Shown piece by piece: positions 39,420 to 50,675 of a DNA stretch of 64,000 bases. The notes under the pieces were generated by a model. The model had not been told where the DNA came from and searched no databases. It saw only the letters and a list, made by a program, of their open reading frames with translations. A program made the translations under genes and the position numbers. Each line of letters begins with the position of its first letter. Position 1 is the first letter of the stretch. Origin of the DNA: Eudromia elegans (taxonomy: Eukaryota; Chordata; Aves; Tinamiformes; Tinamidae); NCBI GenBank assembly GCA_003342815.1, contig PTEX01000003.1, positions 1,448,435 to 1,512,434 on the forward strand. Reading direction: 5' to 3'.

Positions 39420-39466
39420 TGGACTCCAGCTGTGCATGTGTGCTGTCAGGTATTCTGGGAATATCC
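39420..39466 (-). CDS. RIMS2: RIM2 small exon after PDZ (47 nt, phase 2-1)
   Basis: Encodes (G)DIPRIPDSTHAQLES(S), the short segment immediately C-terminal to the PDZ domain. The acceptor is gatttcag before GGATATT and the donor is TCCA/gtaagt. One base finishes the Gly codon from exon 43634-43757, then come 15 complete codons, then one base that starts a Ser codon finished in exon 38200-38312. At 47 bases it is not a multiple of three and repairs the mismatch in phase between its neighbours. Confidence 0.95.
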
Positions 39467-42400
39467 CTGAAATCAGCAAAAGAAAGACAGGCTGATCAAA
39501 GAGCATTTTCAAACTTCAGTTAAAACCACAACATTTTTCAAGTCCTGACAGAGTGCCTCCGGAAAACCATATGATCTGCTTTTTTGCTTCAGCCATTTGT
39601 CCAATCCGAGTAATTTAAGTGCAAAACTAAAACCTGCAGCACAAGAGGCTTGGTGAGTACAGGAGGTGCATGGATGCTGAAGGGGAATGCTACCCTTATG
39701 GGGAGTCACAGGGAAATCCAATGCAGTTTTGTGTAGTCACAAATAAAATAACTGAGTAAATAAAAAAACATACAGGCAATCTCAGAATTAGCTACACACT
39801 GAAACTGTGAGAGGCAAACTTTATTACAGCTGGAAATAATTTAAACTCGCTGGACACTCAATTAAACACACTGGGCCTTCAGCAGTGGCTATCCCACTAT
39901 GTCCTTTACTCATCTTGAACTCCACATTTTGAAGATCTTACCTTGCCTGTGGGAAGATCAGTTGTACAACTTCATTTGGCAAAAACACATACTTGCAGAT
40001 ACACGAGATGTTATATCACCTCTATTAAATGGCATGTAGAGCTTTGTAATGTTGCAATGACTAAGAACCTCGCTATGCCAACACACAAGGGATCTCCTCT
40101 TCTCATGAGGGGCAAATATTACCATATTAAAAACATGCGAATAGAAACATTTTGGAGGCACTTGAGCAGAACAGGGCAAGATCCTAACTTTCAGATATTG
40201 TATGTTTCAGCAGACGCAGCTTTTTGAAGGAATATTAAAAAGAAGGAAATGTTAAAAAATGCTTTGAGTAATAACCACTACGTAATAGAATGAAAGAAAA
40301 TTGGCACTATATAAAAATAACATCTACCTAGTTCCTTTCTGATACATCCTTTCCAAACATTTCTCAACAGTCACTAGAAAAACAGCATCACTTTTGAGGA
40401 ATTCAATCCACTGGGTGACCTGGTGCTGCAGGACCCAATAGCTTGAATGAATGAAAAGCCATGCAACTGGCACAACTGGCCACTGTGCCTCAGGAAATGT
40501 TTCTGTCTTCGCTCCTAGTAGCAAAGCAAGTCACAACCTTGTCCAGCTGGAAAGTAAATACATTGGCTTGCATATGGTATACTTGTAGAATTTGTAGAGA
40601 AACTCAATACTTGCCCATCACTTAGCTCAGATATACACTCCAGAATCTAACTTTAATTTAAAATTATTTCTAGTGTGGGACTTCAAAAAGAAAACCTTCA
40701 AAATAGGTACCTTTGTGAGCAGATGGAATAAGAGTTTTCTGGAGATAACTGAAACAAAACACTTGAAAGCTTTGAACACTATCATTTCTTTTTCCTGAAA
40801 CAATCATACACCAGCATTTCACAATCCGAATGGCATTACTTACAAGGAACTCTTACTGAGACAAATACACGTAGGAGAAACAGAAATCTTCATTTAAGGC
40901 ATATTTGACAGAATAATTAATAAAACACTTCATGTCATGCATCCAAAATCAAAACAGTAGATAGCTAGGAAAATAAAATGTCATTTAAAAATATGTACTT
41001 CTGAGCATTAGAAAGAGGAATATGGAAAAAATATTGCATGTAAGAGATAGCCAGATGTCTCAGAATAGCAATTTGGTCATTGTTTTTTCTTGTAAGACAG
41101 AAAAAAAAGAGATAAATTGCATGCAGAAATTATTTTTTTTTTTTAAAGCATCCTTCCATTTCATTTTCCTTTATCAGCTTAGCTTGGCATCTTCACTTTT
41201 CATGACGTTCAGCCCATAGTATAACGAAGGAGAACTAACTATAGTGTTTACTGGAATTGGTCTTTGCATTCAGAGTATCAGAATGAGACAACAGGTTCTC
41301 TCTCAACTAAGCTCTCTGTCACTCTCTGACTGGCTCAACATTTCTGATATGAGTTAATGCACTACCATGAGACCATCATAAGACTATCATGTCTTAATTA
41401 AGAACAGGTTATACCTCAATGTGAAAGTGCTCCAGGGAATAAAGTTTCAATTATTTAAAATTACTGAAAGTTCAGATTAACCAGAAGTCTGAAGTGATGA
41501 TTATTTTATTCCCTGGGGCAGAACTCAAAAATATGTCTTTGTTCCCTTGGGCAAGTGTAAGATGTTCTTTTCTATACCCATTTGATTATAACAAGGAGTC
41601 TCCTAAACTGAAAAGAAGATACTGTATTACCAGCTCATCAGCTGAAATCTCATCAAAACACTTCTGAGGTTCTAATTTTATATCAAACTCCAAAGAGTCA
41701 CATCTATCATCCGATCAGAATCTAAAACCTCACCAACCTGTAGATCATCCAAATACATATTCATTCAATGCCTGAATAATATCTCTAGAAGGTATTTACC
41801 ATTGAGGCTTCAGATATAAACCCATTTACGTTAGGAGCCGGAGATTTGGAGGTGAAGAACCTCTTTTATCTCTTTTGCAGAAATAGACTAAGAACCAAGT
41901 ATGCAGAACAACTTTTTTAGCCCTGATCTGGCTCAGTTCTTAAGCCAGTAAATAGGGCAAGTAGCTGGTGCTGGAGAAGGTGTCATGAGCAAGCATGTTC
42001 TTTAAGGAATTAGAGACAAGCTGCTCTAGTGCTAGCAAACGGTGCACATGGTTGCATCAGTGAAAGACATGACAAGGAGGGCAAAAAACGGAAGAGAGTG
42101 AAAAAAACACATGTAAAAGTACAGGAAAGAATAGAGGAGATTTCCCATAGGGAAGGGAAAGCAGAAAGAGAAGAAAAAATGAATAGCTATTTTCAATATG
42201 GGAGTTTTTGCTGGAAGTTGCATTTGAGAGAAGCAAAGACCACACATACATATGGGAGCAACTTCTTCTGTGAGAATATTCTCTTAGCAGCACAGTCTGC
42301 CCCTTGGCTTTACTGTTTATCGATCACTCCAAAGCTAGGCCAAGGTTTCTGTGGACAGGATAAAAGAAGCTCTTGCCCTAAAGGGGTTGCAATTCAATAT

Positions 42401-43633
42401 GTATGTAAGAGATAACCTCTCATATCACTGACAAGATAAAAGTAATTTTTATTACCAAGTACTAGGTTAAAATTGTCAAACCACCTTATGTCCTACAAGT
42501 ATCTTCTTTAAGTTAAACACACCCAAGTATATATTGAAGCTGAACCTGTAATAAATTATCCTCAATGAACTTTCAACCTCAAATGAGATGTTTCTAGATT
42601 TTTTGTTAGCATTTCCTATTTTCAGTTGTTATGTTAGTCATGCTTTTCGGTATGAAGCAAAGGTAGTTATGTGTTTCTGTGTGTGTTTTTAAAGAAAAAT
42701 GAAAGGGATAAATCTATTTTAATATGTAATTACCTTTAAAAACACAAACATTTCTCCCACATAAATTATTACACATAAATTAAATACTAATTATGTTATG
42801 AACAACAGTAAATCACAGTTGCAGATGCTATAAACAAGGCCTTATTCACAAAATTATCTTCAGTAATACATGATAAGGAAGAGCAAATCAAATTCAGTGA
42901 CAGGCATTCCTTTTCACAGCCCTACGGAACTTCAAGTGGAAAAATAAAAGGAGGACACAACCGCAGACAGCAGAAACTTCAAGAATGGAAAAAGAAGGGG
43001 AATTATTCACAGTCTAAGAAGCAAGCAAGCAAAGCAAGCAGAACTGCTCCAAGCAAGAAAAAAATTAAGTTTACATATGAAGAGCCAGGTCAGAAAGCCA
43101 AGCAAGAGCAGACAGTGCAAAGTACCAAAGAACAAAAAGTACTGGACAGCTGAGGCAAGCACTACCACTAGCGATTCACTTGGATATGCTCTACATTACA
43201 TACCAAGCAATAACTTATCAGATAATGTCCTCATAGATGAAAAGGAGGAGAACTTTAATTCAACCCTATCTCTCAAGCGTATCGATTATGTTATTAATAT
43301 TCTGTATTTTGGCCAAAATTCTCCATAGCAGACTATCATAAGAGTTCATTGTAAGTTCACTGCCCCAAGTATGAATGTACATATGTTATAAAAAGCAGAA
43401 GTGAAGAAGCAAAAATCAAGAATGAAGCATTTTGATGATAAAGTGCATAACCACAGTTTCAGAACCACTATGGGCTAGGACAACAACTAAGCAACCACGA
43501 AGGTCTATCATTCTGGCTGTACTTATGGTTTGCAGAATTTTGCATACAATTCTCTTTACAAACGTTTTTTACCAAAATGAAATTCAGTGACGCTTTTATT
43601 ATAAATATTAAAATTTACGACTAATTTACTTAC
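39467..43633 (-). other. RIMS2: RIMS2 intron of 4,167 bp
   Basis: Intron between the third PDZ exon and the 47-nt exon. The plus strand has two longer open frames at 42029-42415 and 42812-43153 in a purine-rich stretch, including an AAGC repeat near 43020-43040. Neither resembles a known protein. No transposon recognised. Confidence 0.88.
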
Positions 43634-43757
43634 CCTATTGGCCTTGAAACTACAAGCTCCACCTGTGGCTCAGGTTTGGATTCCAAAATGATGTTATACA
43701 CCTCCTCAAAGGTTGCTCCTTGTAGTAGCCGTCCATTCCACTCTAGTACTTCATCAC
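43634..43757 (-). CDS. RIMS2: RIM2 exon, C-terminal part of PDZ domain (124 nt, phase 1-2)
   Basis: Encodes (G)DEVLEWNGRLLQGATFEEV, YNIILESKPEPQVELVVSR and PI(G): the later strands and second helix of the PDZ domain. In RIMs this domain binds C termini of presynaptic CaV2 channels and ELKS/CAST proteins (established knowledge). The helix TFEEVYNIILES borders the peptide groove. The acceptor is aaattttag before GTGATGAAG and the donor is ATAGG/gtaagt. It starts by completing the Gly codon of the RPGDEV motif. Confidence 0.98.
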
Positions 43758-44572
43758 CTAAAATTTCAGTAATAACATTCTGCTTAGGAAGTCTGCTGTG
43801 AACTGTACTTACAATGACAATTTAAGCTACAATATTGCAAGCTTACTGAACTGGGAAGCCTGTGTTGTAGAACAAGCTTGGAGGATTAAATACTGGAAAA
43901 TCCAGAGCATTAACACTTCTCTGCAGCTCAACTTGACTAGACTTGACTAGATAAAGATCAGCAAAACATTATCATTATAACTCCTACTGAATTAGATATA
44001 CCTCTTACTTGCATTGCTAGTTGTGGCTTTAAAAAAAAAAAAAAAANACAAGACATGAAGATCTTAAGAAGACACAGATCTTTAAAACAGCATATCTAAT
44101 CAACTTACTATTTCGAAGACCCATTTCCATGTAAAAGTTTAGTATTTAGGTTTCTGATATCTTTTACGTTAATACTTTATATTTCCTGTACATTCTCCAA
44201 TGTAGCAATCCATGGTTTGCGTGGAACAGAAATAGAACTTAAAAGTTTCTTAGCTGAACTGGTTCTTTTGACTCATATGTAATAGATTGGCTTAGCTCTA
44301 AATAAAAATATACACCATAAATTAAGTGGGCAGGACATCAGTGGAATACGTGATTTTGAGTGCATGAATATATGAACGAAAATACAGAAATGTGGTTTTG
44401 AAAAACACCAGATTTTAGGTATTTCATAAAAGTATTAATGTAGATAACCAAGTACCCATGTCAGGTTAAATTCTGCAGCAGCTCACAGCATGTATTTTAT
44501 ATAATCTTACTTCTAATAAACTCATTCTTTTGTTAGCACCTTTACAAAAGCCTCATTAGTACAGATACATAC
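43758..44572 (-). other. RIMS2: RIMS2 intron of 815 bp
   Basis: Intron within the PDZ coding region. It contains a perfect 10-bp tandem pair at 43931-43950 and an A-tract with an N at 44047. Nothing else seen. Confidence 0.92.
43931..43950 (+). repeat. 10-bp perfect tandem duplication
   Basis: Two adjacent copies of ACTTGACTAG. Confidence 0.95.
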
Positions 44573-44672
44573 CTGGTCTAAGATGTCCCACTGTATCAGC
44601 TAAACTTCCTTTTTTAACTTTGGTGATAAATGCACAAAGTCGACCTGATTCAGTCATCTTTCCTCCTACTAC
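44573..44672 (-). CDS. RIMS2: RIM2 exon, central PDZ domain (100 nt, phase 0-1)
   Basis: Encodes VVGGKMTESGRLCAFITKVK and KGSLADTVGHLRP(G), the central strands of the PDZ domain up to the conserved RPGDEV loop. The acceptor is tttgaaacag before GTAGTAGGA and the donor is CCAG/gtatgt. It joins exon 46834-46953 in phase 0 after the carboxylate-binding loop and exon 43634-43757 through a split Gly codon. Confidence 0.98.
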
Positions 44673-46833
44673 CTGTTTCAAAGAGAAATTATTTTCATAG
44701 TATGAGATTTACTTTTAAAAAATGAAACTTTCTAGAAAAAGAAAAAATAATTAGAGGATTTCTTCTTTTCTGAGGTAGCCTAGGTAAGGCAGATGCACTT
44801 GACAAAATTCTGCAGAATATTGGCTGTGTCAGGCTATTTTTATAACTTTGCAGATATTTATATAATTTAAACACAATGGAAATACAGATTGCTAAAGCTT
44901 TTATCTTTGCCATGCATACTTTCACAATTTCACAGTATTATAATTAACAAAGAAGAGGGAAGCAATTGGACATTAGCCTGCTGATTTTAATACATTTACC
45001 ATAAAATAGATATATTCATGTAACAGAACTCATGGCATTCTCATAGCCCTGACTGTTACTAATGGCACGTGGATGTAGGTACTGAAAGGAGAATATACAG
45101 GTTAATTATACATGTTAATGTAGGCAAAAGGTACAAAAGCCAATGTTATCAAGCCCAGATGTACTATTCTGAAGCTATTTAGCTCAAAAAAAACCCCAAC
45201 CAAACTAAAAAACAAACAAACAAAAAAATCCAACTAAAATAAACCCCAAAAAAAGGAAAAGAAATACGATCAGTGCTTTGCTTTGCTTTTCTGTCCTTTA
45301 TAATGATAGCCAGTTTGATGAAAAAAAAAATTATACGAACATATTAATTTATTTAAATACTGTTGGAAATCTTGCTTGCACAACTATTAGATTTATGTTA
45401 AAAATTCATTTTCTGTTTGCGTCATTTTCTCTCAAGACTGCACTTTTGAGGTAACCTGCAAAATCATATTACTATGCAAAAGGATTTTTACTAGGTAGCA
45501 AATGTCTCTATCAATTAATCAAATCTACTCTGGTTGAGCAAGTTTGATGAGAATACTTGTCACATACATACATGCTTGTCTTCATATTGTAGATGAAAGA
45601 CTGTAATATCAAATTCAGTTATGTTACTTTCAATTGTGTAAACTTTTTAAAAATCAGGTCAGGGAAAAAGCTCTCAAAAATCATTCTTTCAGAAGTCTAT
45701 TGAGATTTAAAATGGTTATGTTGAATCTATATTGAATTAATTCAAGAATATTAATAAATAGTTCATCTTTATAATAGAATAAAAACTATTTGAACATAAT
45801 AATAAGTTATATGGCACTAGTAGTTGCTTCTTTTGGATTTTCTGACAGGAAGACAATAATACACATACCAAAAGCAATGCACAATTGACTTGTCCACTGA
45901 CCTTAAAATGTAATTACTTATCAATTATATTAAAATTCAAAGCAAGTAAGTATATTTTTAATTAACTGCACTGACGGCATATCCTAATCTGCATACCTAC
46001 ACTGAAGCCAGTGTCATTTTACAGAGAATACTGAACTAATCAAAACTTTTTTATGACTTGCCACAATACAGAACTTGATTCAAAATAAATACATGCTTGT
46101 TTGTTGTTTTTAATCAGGTATAGTTCATTTTCATTCTTGTAAAATATTGATTTAAATAATGATATCACATAAAAATGAAATTACAATGTGAGCCAGGCAC
46201 AGGTTAGGTGTTGGAAGACTACTGTACCATGAAAAAGATGCAAACTCATTTGCAAGCATATAAAATAAAAAAAAATACTTAGCATACAATATATAAATGC
46301 TAAATAAGTTTCAGTCTTGTGTATTTAAAATATAATAAATCCATCTGAGGGGTAAAAAAACAATAAACAGTGCTTCTCCAGTGGATCTGGATCTCTGCTC
46401 CAGATCCAGGTGTCAAATTCCATTTGGCTCCTATATCTTCATAAAAAGCTATGTGCTTTTCATATTTCTCCTCTCCTTTGGGAACTTAAGTTATTCTGCA
46501 GTATAATGTCAATCCTGAAGACAGTGGACAGAACTTAGCTTGCCCAACCAGGATGCAAGTAAATATCCTACACAGTAGCCACTGCCAGAAAGCTTGCTGA
46601 AAACATGTCGAGTTCTGTTGTGAAATGGAATTTATTGAACCTTTCACGGATCCCACAAAATTACTTTCGGTAGATGAATACAAAATATCTTTATAACTCA
46701 TTTCTGTGAACGAGATGACATTATAGTTATAGCTGTAAATATAGTTATATATTTTGAGTACATCTATGTTATAAATGCATCTACTTTAGCTGAGAGAAAG
46801 TTATAAACAGTTTGAAAATAATCCATTACTAAC
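44673..46833 (-). other. RIMS2: RIMS2 intron of 2,161 bp
   Basis: AT-rich intron splitting the PDZ coding region. An AAAC-type simple repeat lies near 45205-45228, and a 9-bp hairpin at 46382-46408. No other structure recognised. Confidence 0.9.
46382..46408. repeat. Hairpin with 9-bp perfect stem
   Basis: TGGATCTGG (46382-46390) and CCAGATCCA (46400-46408) pair around a 9-base loop. No downstream T-run or other context suggests a specific function. Confidence 0.7.
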
Positions 46834-46953
46834 CTTCAATCCAAGCATTGCTCCTGAGTCTCTAGGCACACTTCCATCTTTTAAGCGTTTATTTAGCAAA
46901 ATCCGACCAATGAGACGGTCTCCATCTTTGGATGGTTGCCAGGTTACAGGATG
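46834..46953 (-). CDS. RIMS2: RIM2 exon, start of PDZ domain (120 nt, phase 0-0)
   Basis: Encodes HPVTWQPSKDGDRLIGRILL, NKRLKDGSVPRDS and GAMLGLK. MLGLK is the carboxylate-binding loop of the PDZ domain, the counterpart of the classical GLGF motif. The acceptor is catttgacag before CATCCTG and the donor is TTGAAG/gttagt. It is exactly 40 codons. It is the common partner of both alternative upstream exons, 48452-48660 and 48777-48844, each of which ends in phase 0. Confidence 0.98.
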
Positions 46954-47069
46954 CTGTCAAATGGTTTTAATGGAAAATAAAACAAATAGGATTTTAAACA
47001 ATAATATTTCAGCAATATTTTTAATTTCCTGATAAATCTTTAAAACGCAATGGAAGTACTATGATTACA

Positions 47070-47190
47070 CTATAATCTATAATAGATTATTATAGAAATC
47101 TATAGAAATCTATAATAGACTTCTAGATTAACAGATTTAGTAAATTAATAATAAAATTAATTAATAGATTCAATAGATTAATAGATTTCT
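47070..47190. repeat. AT-rich simple/tandem repeat with hairpin potential
   Basis: ATAATCTA (47072-47079) and TAGATTAT (47083-47090) form a hairpin. Then come two perfect 10-base units (47091-47110) and several scattered AATAGATT or TTAATAGATT copies to about 47188. Confidence 0.75.
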
Positions 47191-48229
47191 GTCCTAATAT
47201 CAGGACAGAAAATAAGTCCTGAAAAAGATGTATTTGGACATATAATCCATCACAAAGTATTTCTAAGGTTTAAAAATATTATCAACTTTACTAAATTGAA
47301 TTTGTAAATATCTAAACCATCTTGGTAGTTGAATAGATATAGAAAACTATGCACAGTTATGCATAAACAATGACAATCACACCAGATTGGAATTTTAAAA
47401 ATAAATGTTAAGCCTAGTAGAAAGCTAATACTGAAAAAGAATTTAACTCAAATGAGACATTTGATGTATCACAGTACAAACTTGTTCTTTTCCTCTATTC
47501 CAACCATACAGGTTTTCTCTGAGTAGGACTGAAAACTTTTTTCAATGTGAACTTTCAGTAGCCCAAGTATTAAAAAGTTAGACTAAACTGAACGCTATAA
47601 TCATTGCTCTGTATTTGAATATAATACTTCTCAGAATGATTACTGCACAAGTTGTACACTGAGTGAATTTTTTTTATTAAATAAAAATATTGTTTAAAAT
47701 TGTATTATGTTATGCCAGCATACAACAGTATGTATAACCTGCCCACATACAGAAATTAATTTTGTGTAATCATAGCACTTTTTTCATACAAAAACACCAC
47801 TTTCATGCTTTACTTCATGCAATATTAGCAGGCACAGACAAATTCCCTCTCATTACAACTAATAATTCTAAAAAGATTTATCATAATCGCCACCAAACCA
47901 AAGCAAAAATAACAAACACCAAAGCAGATGGCAAAGACTCTGATTCTGCACAATACTGCACAAAAATGGCATGGCAACAAAACAAAAGAACAATCATGAC
48001 AGTGAAAGGGAAAAAAGAAAAACAACTTTTCTGTGCAGAGAGGGGCCCAATTTTCTCCCTTTTTCACCTGGGATTTAAACTATTAATTTAATTTCAGCCC
48101 CAGGAGTTCAGATGCAGCAAATCAAACTCGCCAATCAGTAAAATCCTTATTGTTAATCACATCATACATGAAGATAATAAAATGATATACTTTTACAGAA
48201 TCAAAATGACATTTCTTTTTGCCTCAATA

Positions 48230-48253
48230 TTTTGTTTTGTTTTGTTTTGTTTT
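48230..48253 (+). repeat. (TTTTG)n simple repeat
   Basis: Four to five tandem TTTTG units in the intron. Confidence 0.85.
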
Positions 48254-48451
48254 TGGTATTCGACTGTGAAACAGTAAAAGCTGCAAGCATGCAGGGACTT
48301 GTCATTTGTTTTTCTTTTCTGCACCTTAGGAAATGCTATGTTTTCTCTAGAAACACCCTGTCTCTTATTTTATGCACTACTTTAATGAGTGACAGAGAGC
48401 AAACAAAGACCAAATGAGCAGGTTAAAAGGCAGGCTCCATAATCTCAGTAC

Positions 48452-48660
48452 CTTCTCGCTATGGCTATGCTCCTCGTTTAGAGTTGTGCTACTACACGTA
48501 TCTACCCCAGAGTCTTTAATCTGAGGCTCAGACCATTCCAAGTCCTCTTCCAAAGAGTGGCCACCAAAGCAAACCATTTTCTTTTGTCTCTCAGAGAAGG
48601 TGTTAGAATCCGACAAAACTGCCTGCTCACTAGTTTTTCTTTTTCCCCTTTGACTGTCCC
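48452..48660 (-). CDS. RIMS2: RIM2 alternative exon A before PDZ (209 nt, phase 1-0)
   Basis: Encodes (G)DSQRGKRKTSEQAVLSDSN, SERQKK, FGGHSLEEDLEWSEPQIKDS, GVDTCSSTTLNEEHSHSEK: a charged, serine-rich segment just upstream of the PDZ domain, closely matching the common mammalian RIM2 isoform. The acceptor is cacacctatag before GGGACAG. The donor is GAGAAG/gtactg, which is weak at positions +4 and +5. It needs one base from the upstream exon and ends in phase 0, exactly as exon B (48777-48844) does. Compared with recalled mammalian sequence, MVCFGG replaces MMYFGG. Confidence 0.96.
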
Positions 48661-48776
48661 CTATAGGTGTGGGATAAAAAAAGGATACAAAAAAGAAAAC
48701 ATGCAAAGGCGTAAATAAAACAAAGGAAATGAGAAATGATAAAGAAAACTAAGTGGTAAGGCTCCACATGTCTCAC
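48661..48776 (-). other. RIMS2: 116-bp intron between the two alternative exons
   Basis: Lies between exon B (upstream in transcript) and exon A. It has a T-rich tract and a tag acceptor for exon A. Splicing B to A would shift frame. Confidence 0.9.
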
Positions 48777-48844
48777 CAAAGACATTGGGGAGGCCTCACT
48801 GCTATGCCAAGACGTATGGTCCACCCAGTTGTAATCCATGTCTC
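48777..48844 (-). CDS. RIMS2: RIM2 alternative exon B before PDZ (68 nt, phase 1-0)
   Basis: Encodes (G)DMDYNWVDHTSWHSSE followed by ASPMSL, which replaces the charged peptide of exon A just before HPVTW of the PDZ exon. A nearly identical peptide (with Leu for Val) occurs in mammalian RIM2 isoforms as I recall. The acceptor is ttctcgcag before GAGACATG and the donor is TCTTTG/gtgaga. The phase at both ends equals that of exon A, so the two are interchangeable but cannot both be used in frame. Confidence 0.93.
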
Positions 48845-50211
48845 CTGCGAGAATCAGACAGACAAGATAGTGCAGTAAAGGAAAGGTGAAAGAAAGGACA
48901 GACAAAGATACAGTAAAATTGTACAGACTTCTGATTTTCCTAGCTGATTCATAACCTTTGCTGGCAGCCCTTGCCAAGTGTGTCCCACAGAAATGTGGAC
49001 TCCAAGAGCAACAGAACACACGTTATGTGAAATACAGTGAGGAGGCAGGTGTGTGTCTATGCGGGCATGTAATTAGATCTAGCGTAAAGCATCAGTGATT
49101 CAGAAATAACTGTTTCTCTAAAGTTGCTTACATTAAATTAAATTGAAGAAAACAAATAGTATTTTGGGCGTAACTGCATTTTCTGAAAGAACTGAATGTA
49201 GAATCAGTTTGAATCATAATTGAAAGAAGCAGTTTTGCCTTAAGGAATGGGTTTCTTTGTGCTTCCAACACGAACCAGTGTGTTCCTGATCACTGAAATA
49301 CTTCAACAATGGGGGGCTCTGAATCTGACCTGTAGCTGTTTCAAAGACGTTTAAATGGTCTGCTAAAATATGAGAAATTGTTAAGGAAAAAATACAAAAT
49401 ATTTTTCAAATAAAAAGCATATGAACTTTCCTTGAAAATCCCAGAGAAATATATCTACTGTTTATATATCAGGTAGAACCCCAGTTAGAATAGGTATCTC
49501 ATAATTGGGAATAAACATGCTTGGAAACTTTTATTTTTGACTCTGTGGAAGACAGTTGAGAGGAAGAAATGCACCCATGGTTTAGAATAAAAAGTCTCAA
49601 TTATTAATACTGCTGTGCACGGAATTGGAGAAAGATTCCTTTATTTTAATAAAATGTTCACATTTATCTGGATATTCTATATTGTAATTCATGCCTAGGT
49701 ACTTTGGGGCTACTGCATTTCCCTTTTTGCTTATCAAACTGTTATTACAGGTTACTTAATATTTCGGTATTGTGTGCATGACAAAAGTTGACTTTCTTAT
49801 AAAATTCCGAATCCAACTGAATTCTAAAGCAATCAAGTTCTGCTCTTCTTAGTATGCACCACAAACAGCACGTTTCTATTTCATTACTACAGATTCCACT
49901 CTAACATTGCTGCTTCTTCCCCTGAAGCCAGAGCAGTAAGTCTGTGAAACATAATTACTAAGTCTAATCTGAACAACTTCCCAGCAAATCTTACCTAGAG
50001 GATGTACAGATACCCCCCACCAAATACTAAAGTTCAGAAAGCTAAAACATGCTTAAGCTAACATATGGTTTGGAAAATAAATAAGAATCTCTTCAGAAGG
50101 ATATTATGTACAATAAGTAATATACTACCTCATTTTATTCTAGTTCATGACTTGCATATGTTAAATGCAAGCAAAATCAAGTCTCACTTTCACTTTAAAG
50201 AATATATACCA

Positions 50212-50249
50212 AATATACAGCTTTTCTTTTAATATACAGCTTTTCTTTT
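50212..50249 (+). repeat. 19-bp perfect tandem duplication
   Basis: Two adjacent copies of AATATACAGCTTTTCTTTT. Confidence 0.97.
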
Positions 50250-50325
50250 TAAATAGCTACTTTGAACTTAATCCCTAATACTTTTCAGAAATACTGTCAT
50301 ATATTAAATATCCTTTGATTTCATA

Positions 50326-50355
50326 AAAATAGGACCCATGAAAATAGGACCCATG
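50326..50355 (+). repeat. 15-bp perfect tandem duplication
   Basis: Two adjacent copies of AAAATAGGACCCATG. Confidence 0.97.
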
Positions 50356-50651
50356 AAATTATTTGGAAGCTCCGTTTCCTTTATATTTTTTAAGTAGTAA
50401 GTGAGCCAGCTTTAAATGCAGTAGGTGTTCACGAGAAGGCAGGTTTTAAATTGGGAAATTCTCACCAAACCTCCTACACTCTCATGAGAGTTAACATTTT
50501 GTCTACATTATGAATAAAACTGTGGATATCTTGCAAAGGGAAAAGAAATATTGTTTAGCAAGCTAATAACATTTGGCAAAAGATACCTCCAGTTTTCAGT
50601 ACTGCGTTACCTCTGTCTCCCAAACCTGGCTTCAAGAGAATCGAGTTAAGG

Positions 50652-50675
50652 CTTAAGTGAGCTCTTAAGTGAGCT
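50652..50675 (+). repeat. 12-bp perfect tandem duplication
   Basis: Two adjacent copies of CTTAAGTGAGCT. Confidence 0.97.

Larger units (their letters stand above)
46954..48451 (-). other. RIMS2: RIMS2 intron of 1,498 bp
   Basis: Intron between the alternative pre-PDZ exon and the first PDZ exon. It includes an AT-rich stretch of repeated AATAGATT-like words at 47070-47190 and a TTTTG repeat near 48230-48253. Confidence 0.9.

Noticed and set aside
48630..49019. Minus-strand open frame of 129 codons overlapping exon B
   Set aside because: It merely runs through exon B in its proper frame with intron on both sides; only 48777-48844 is supported.
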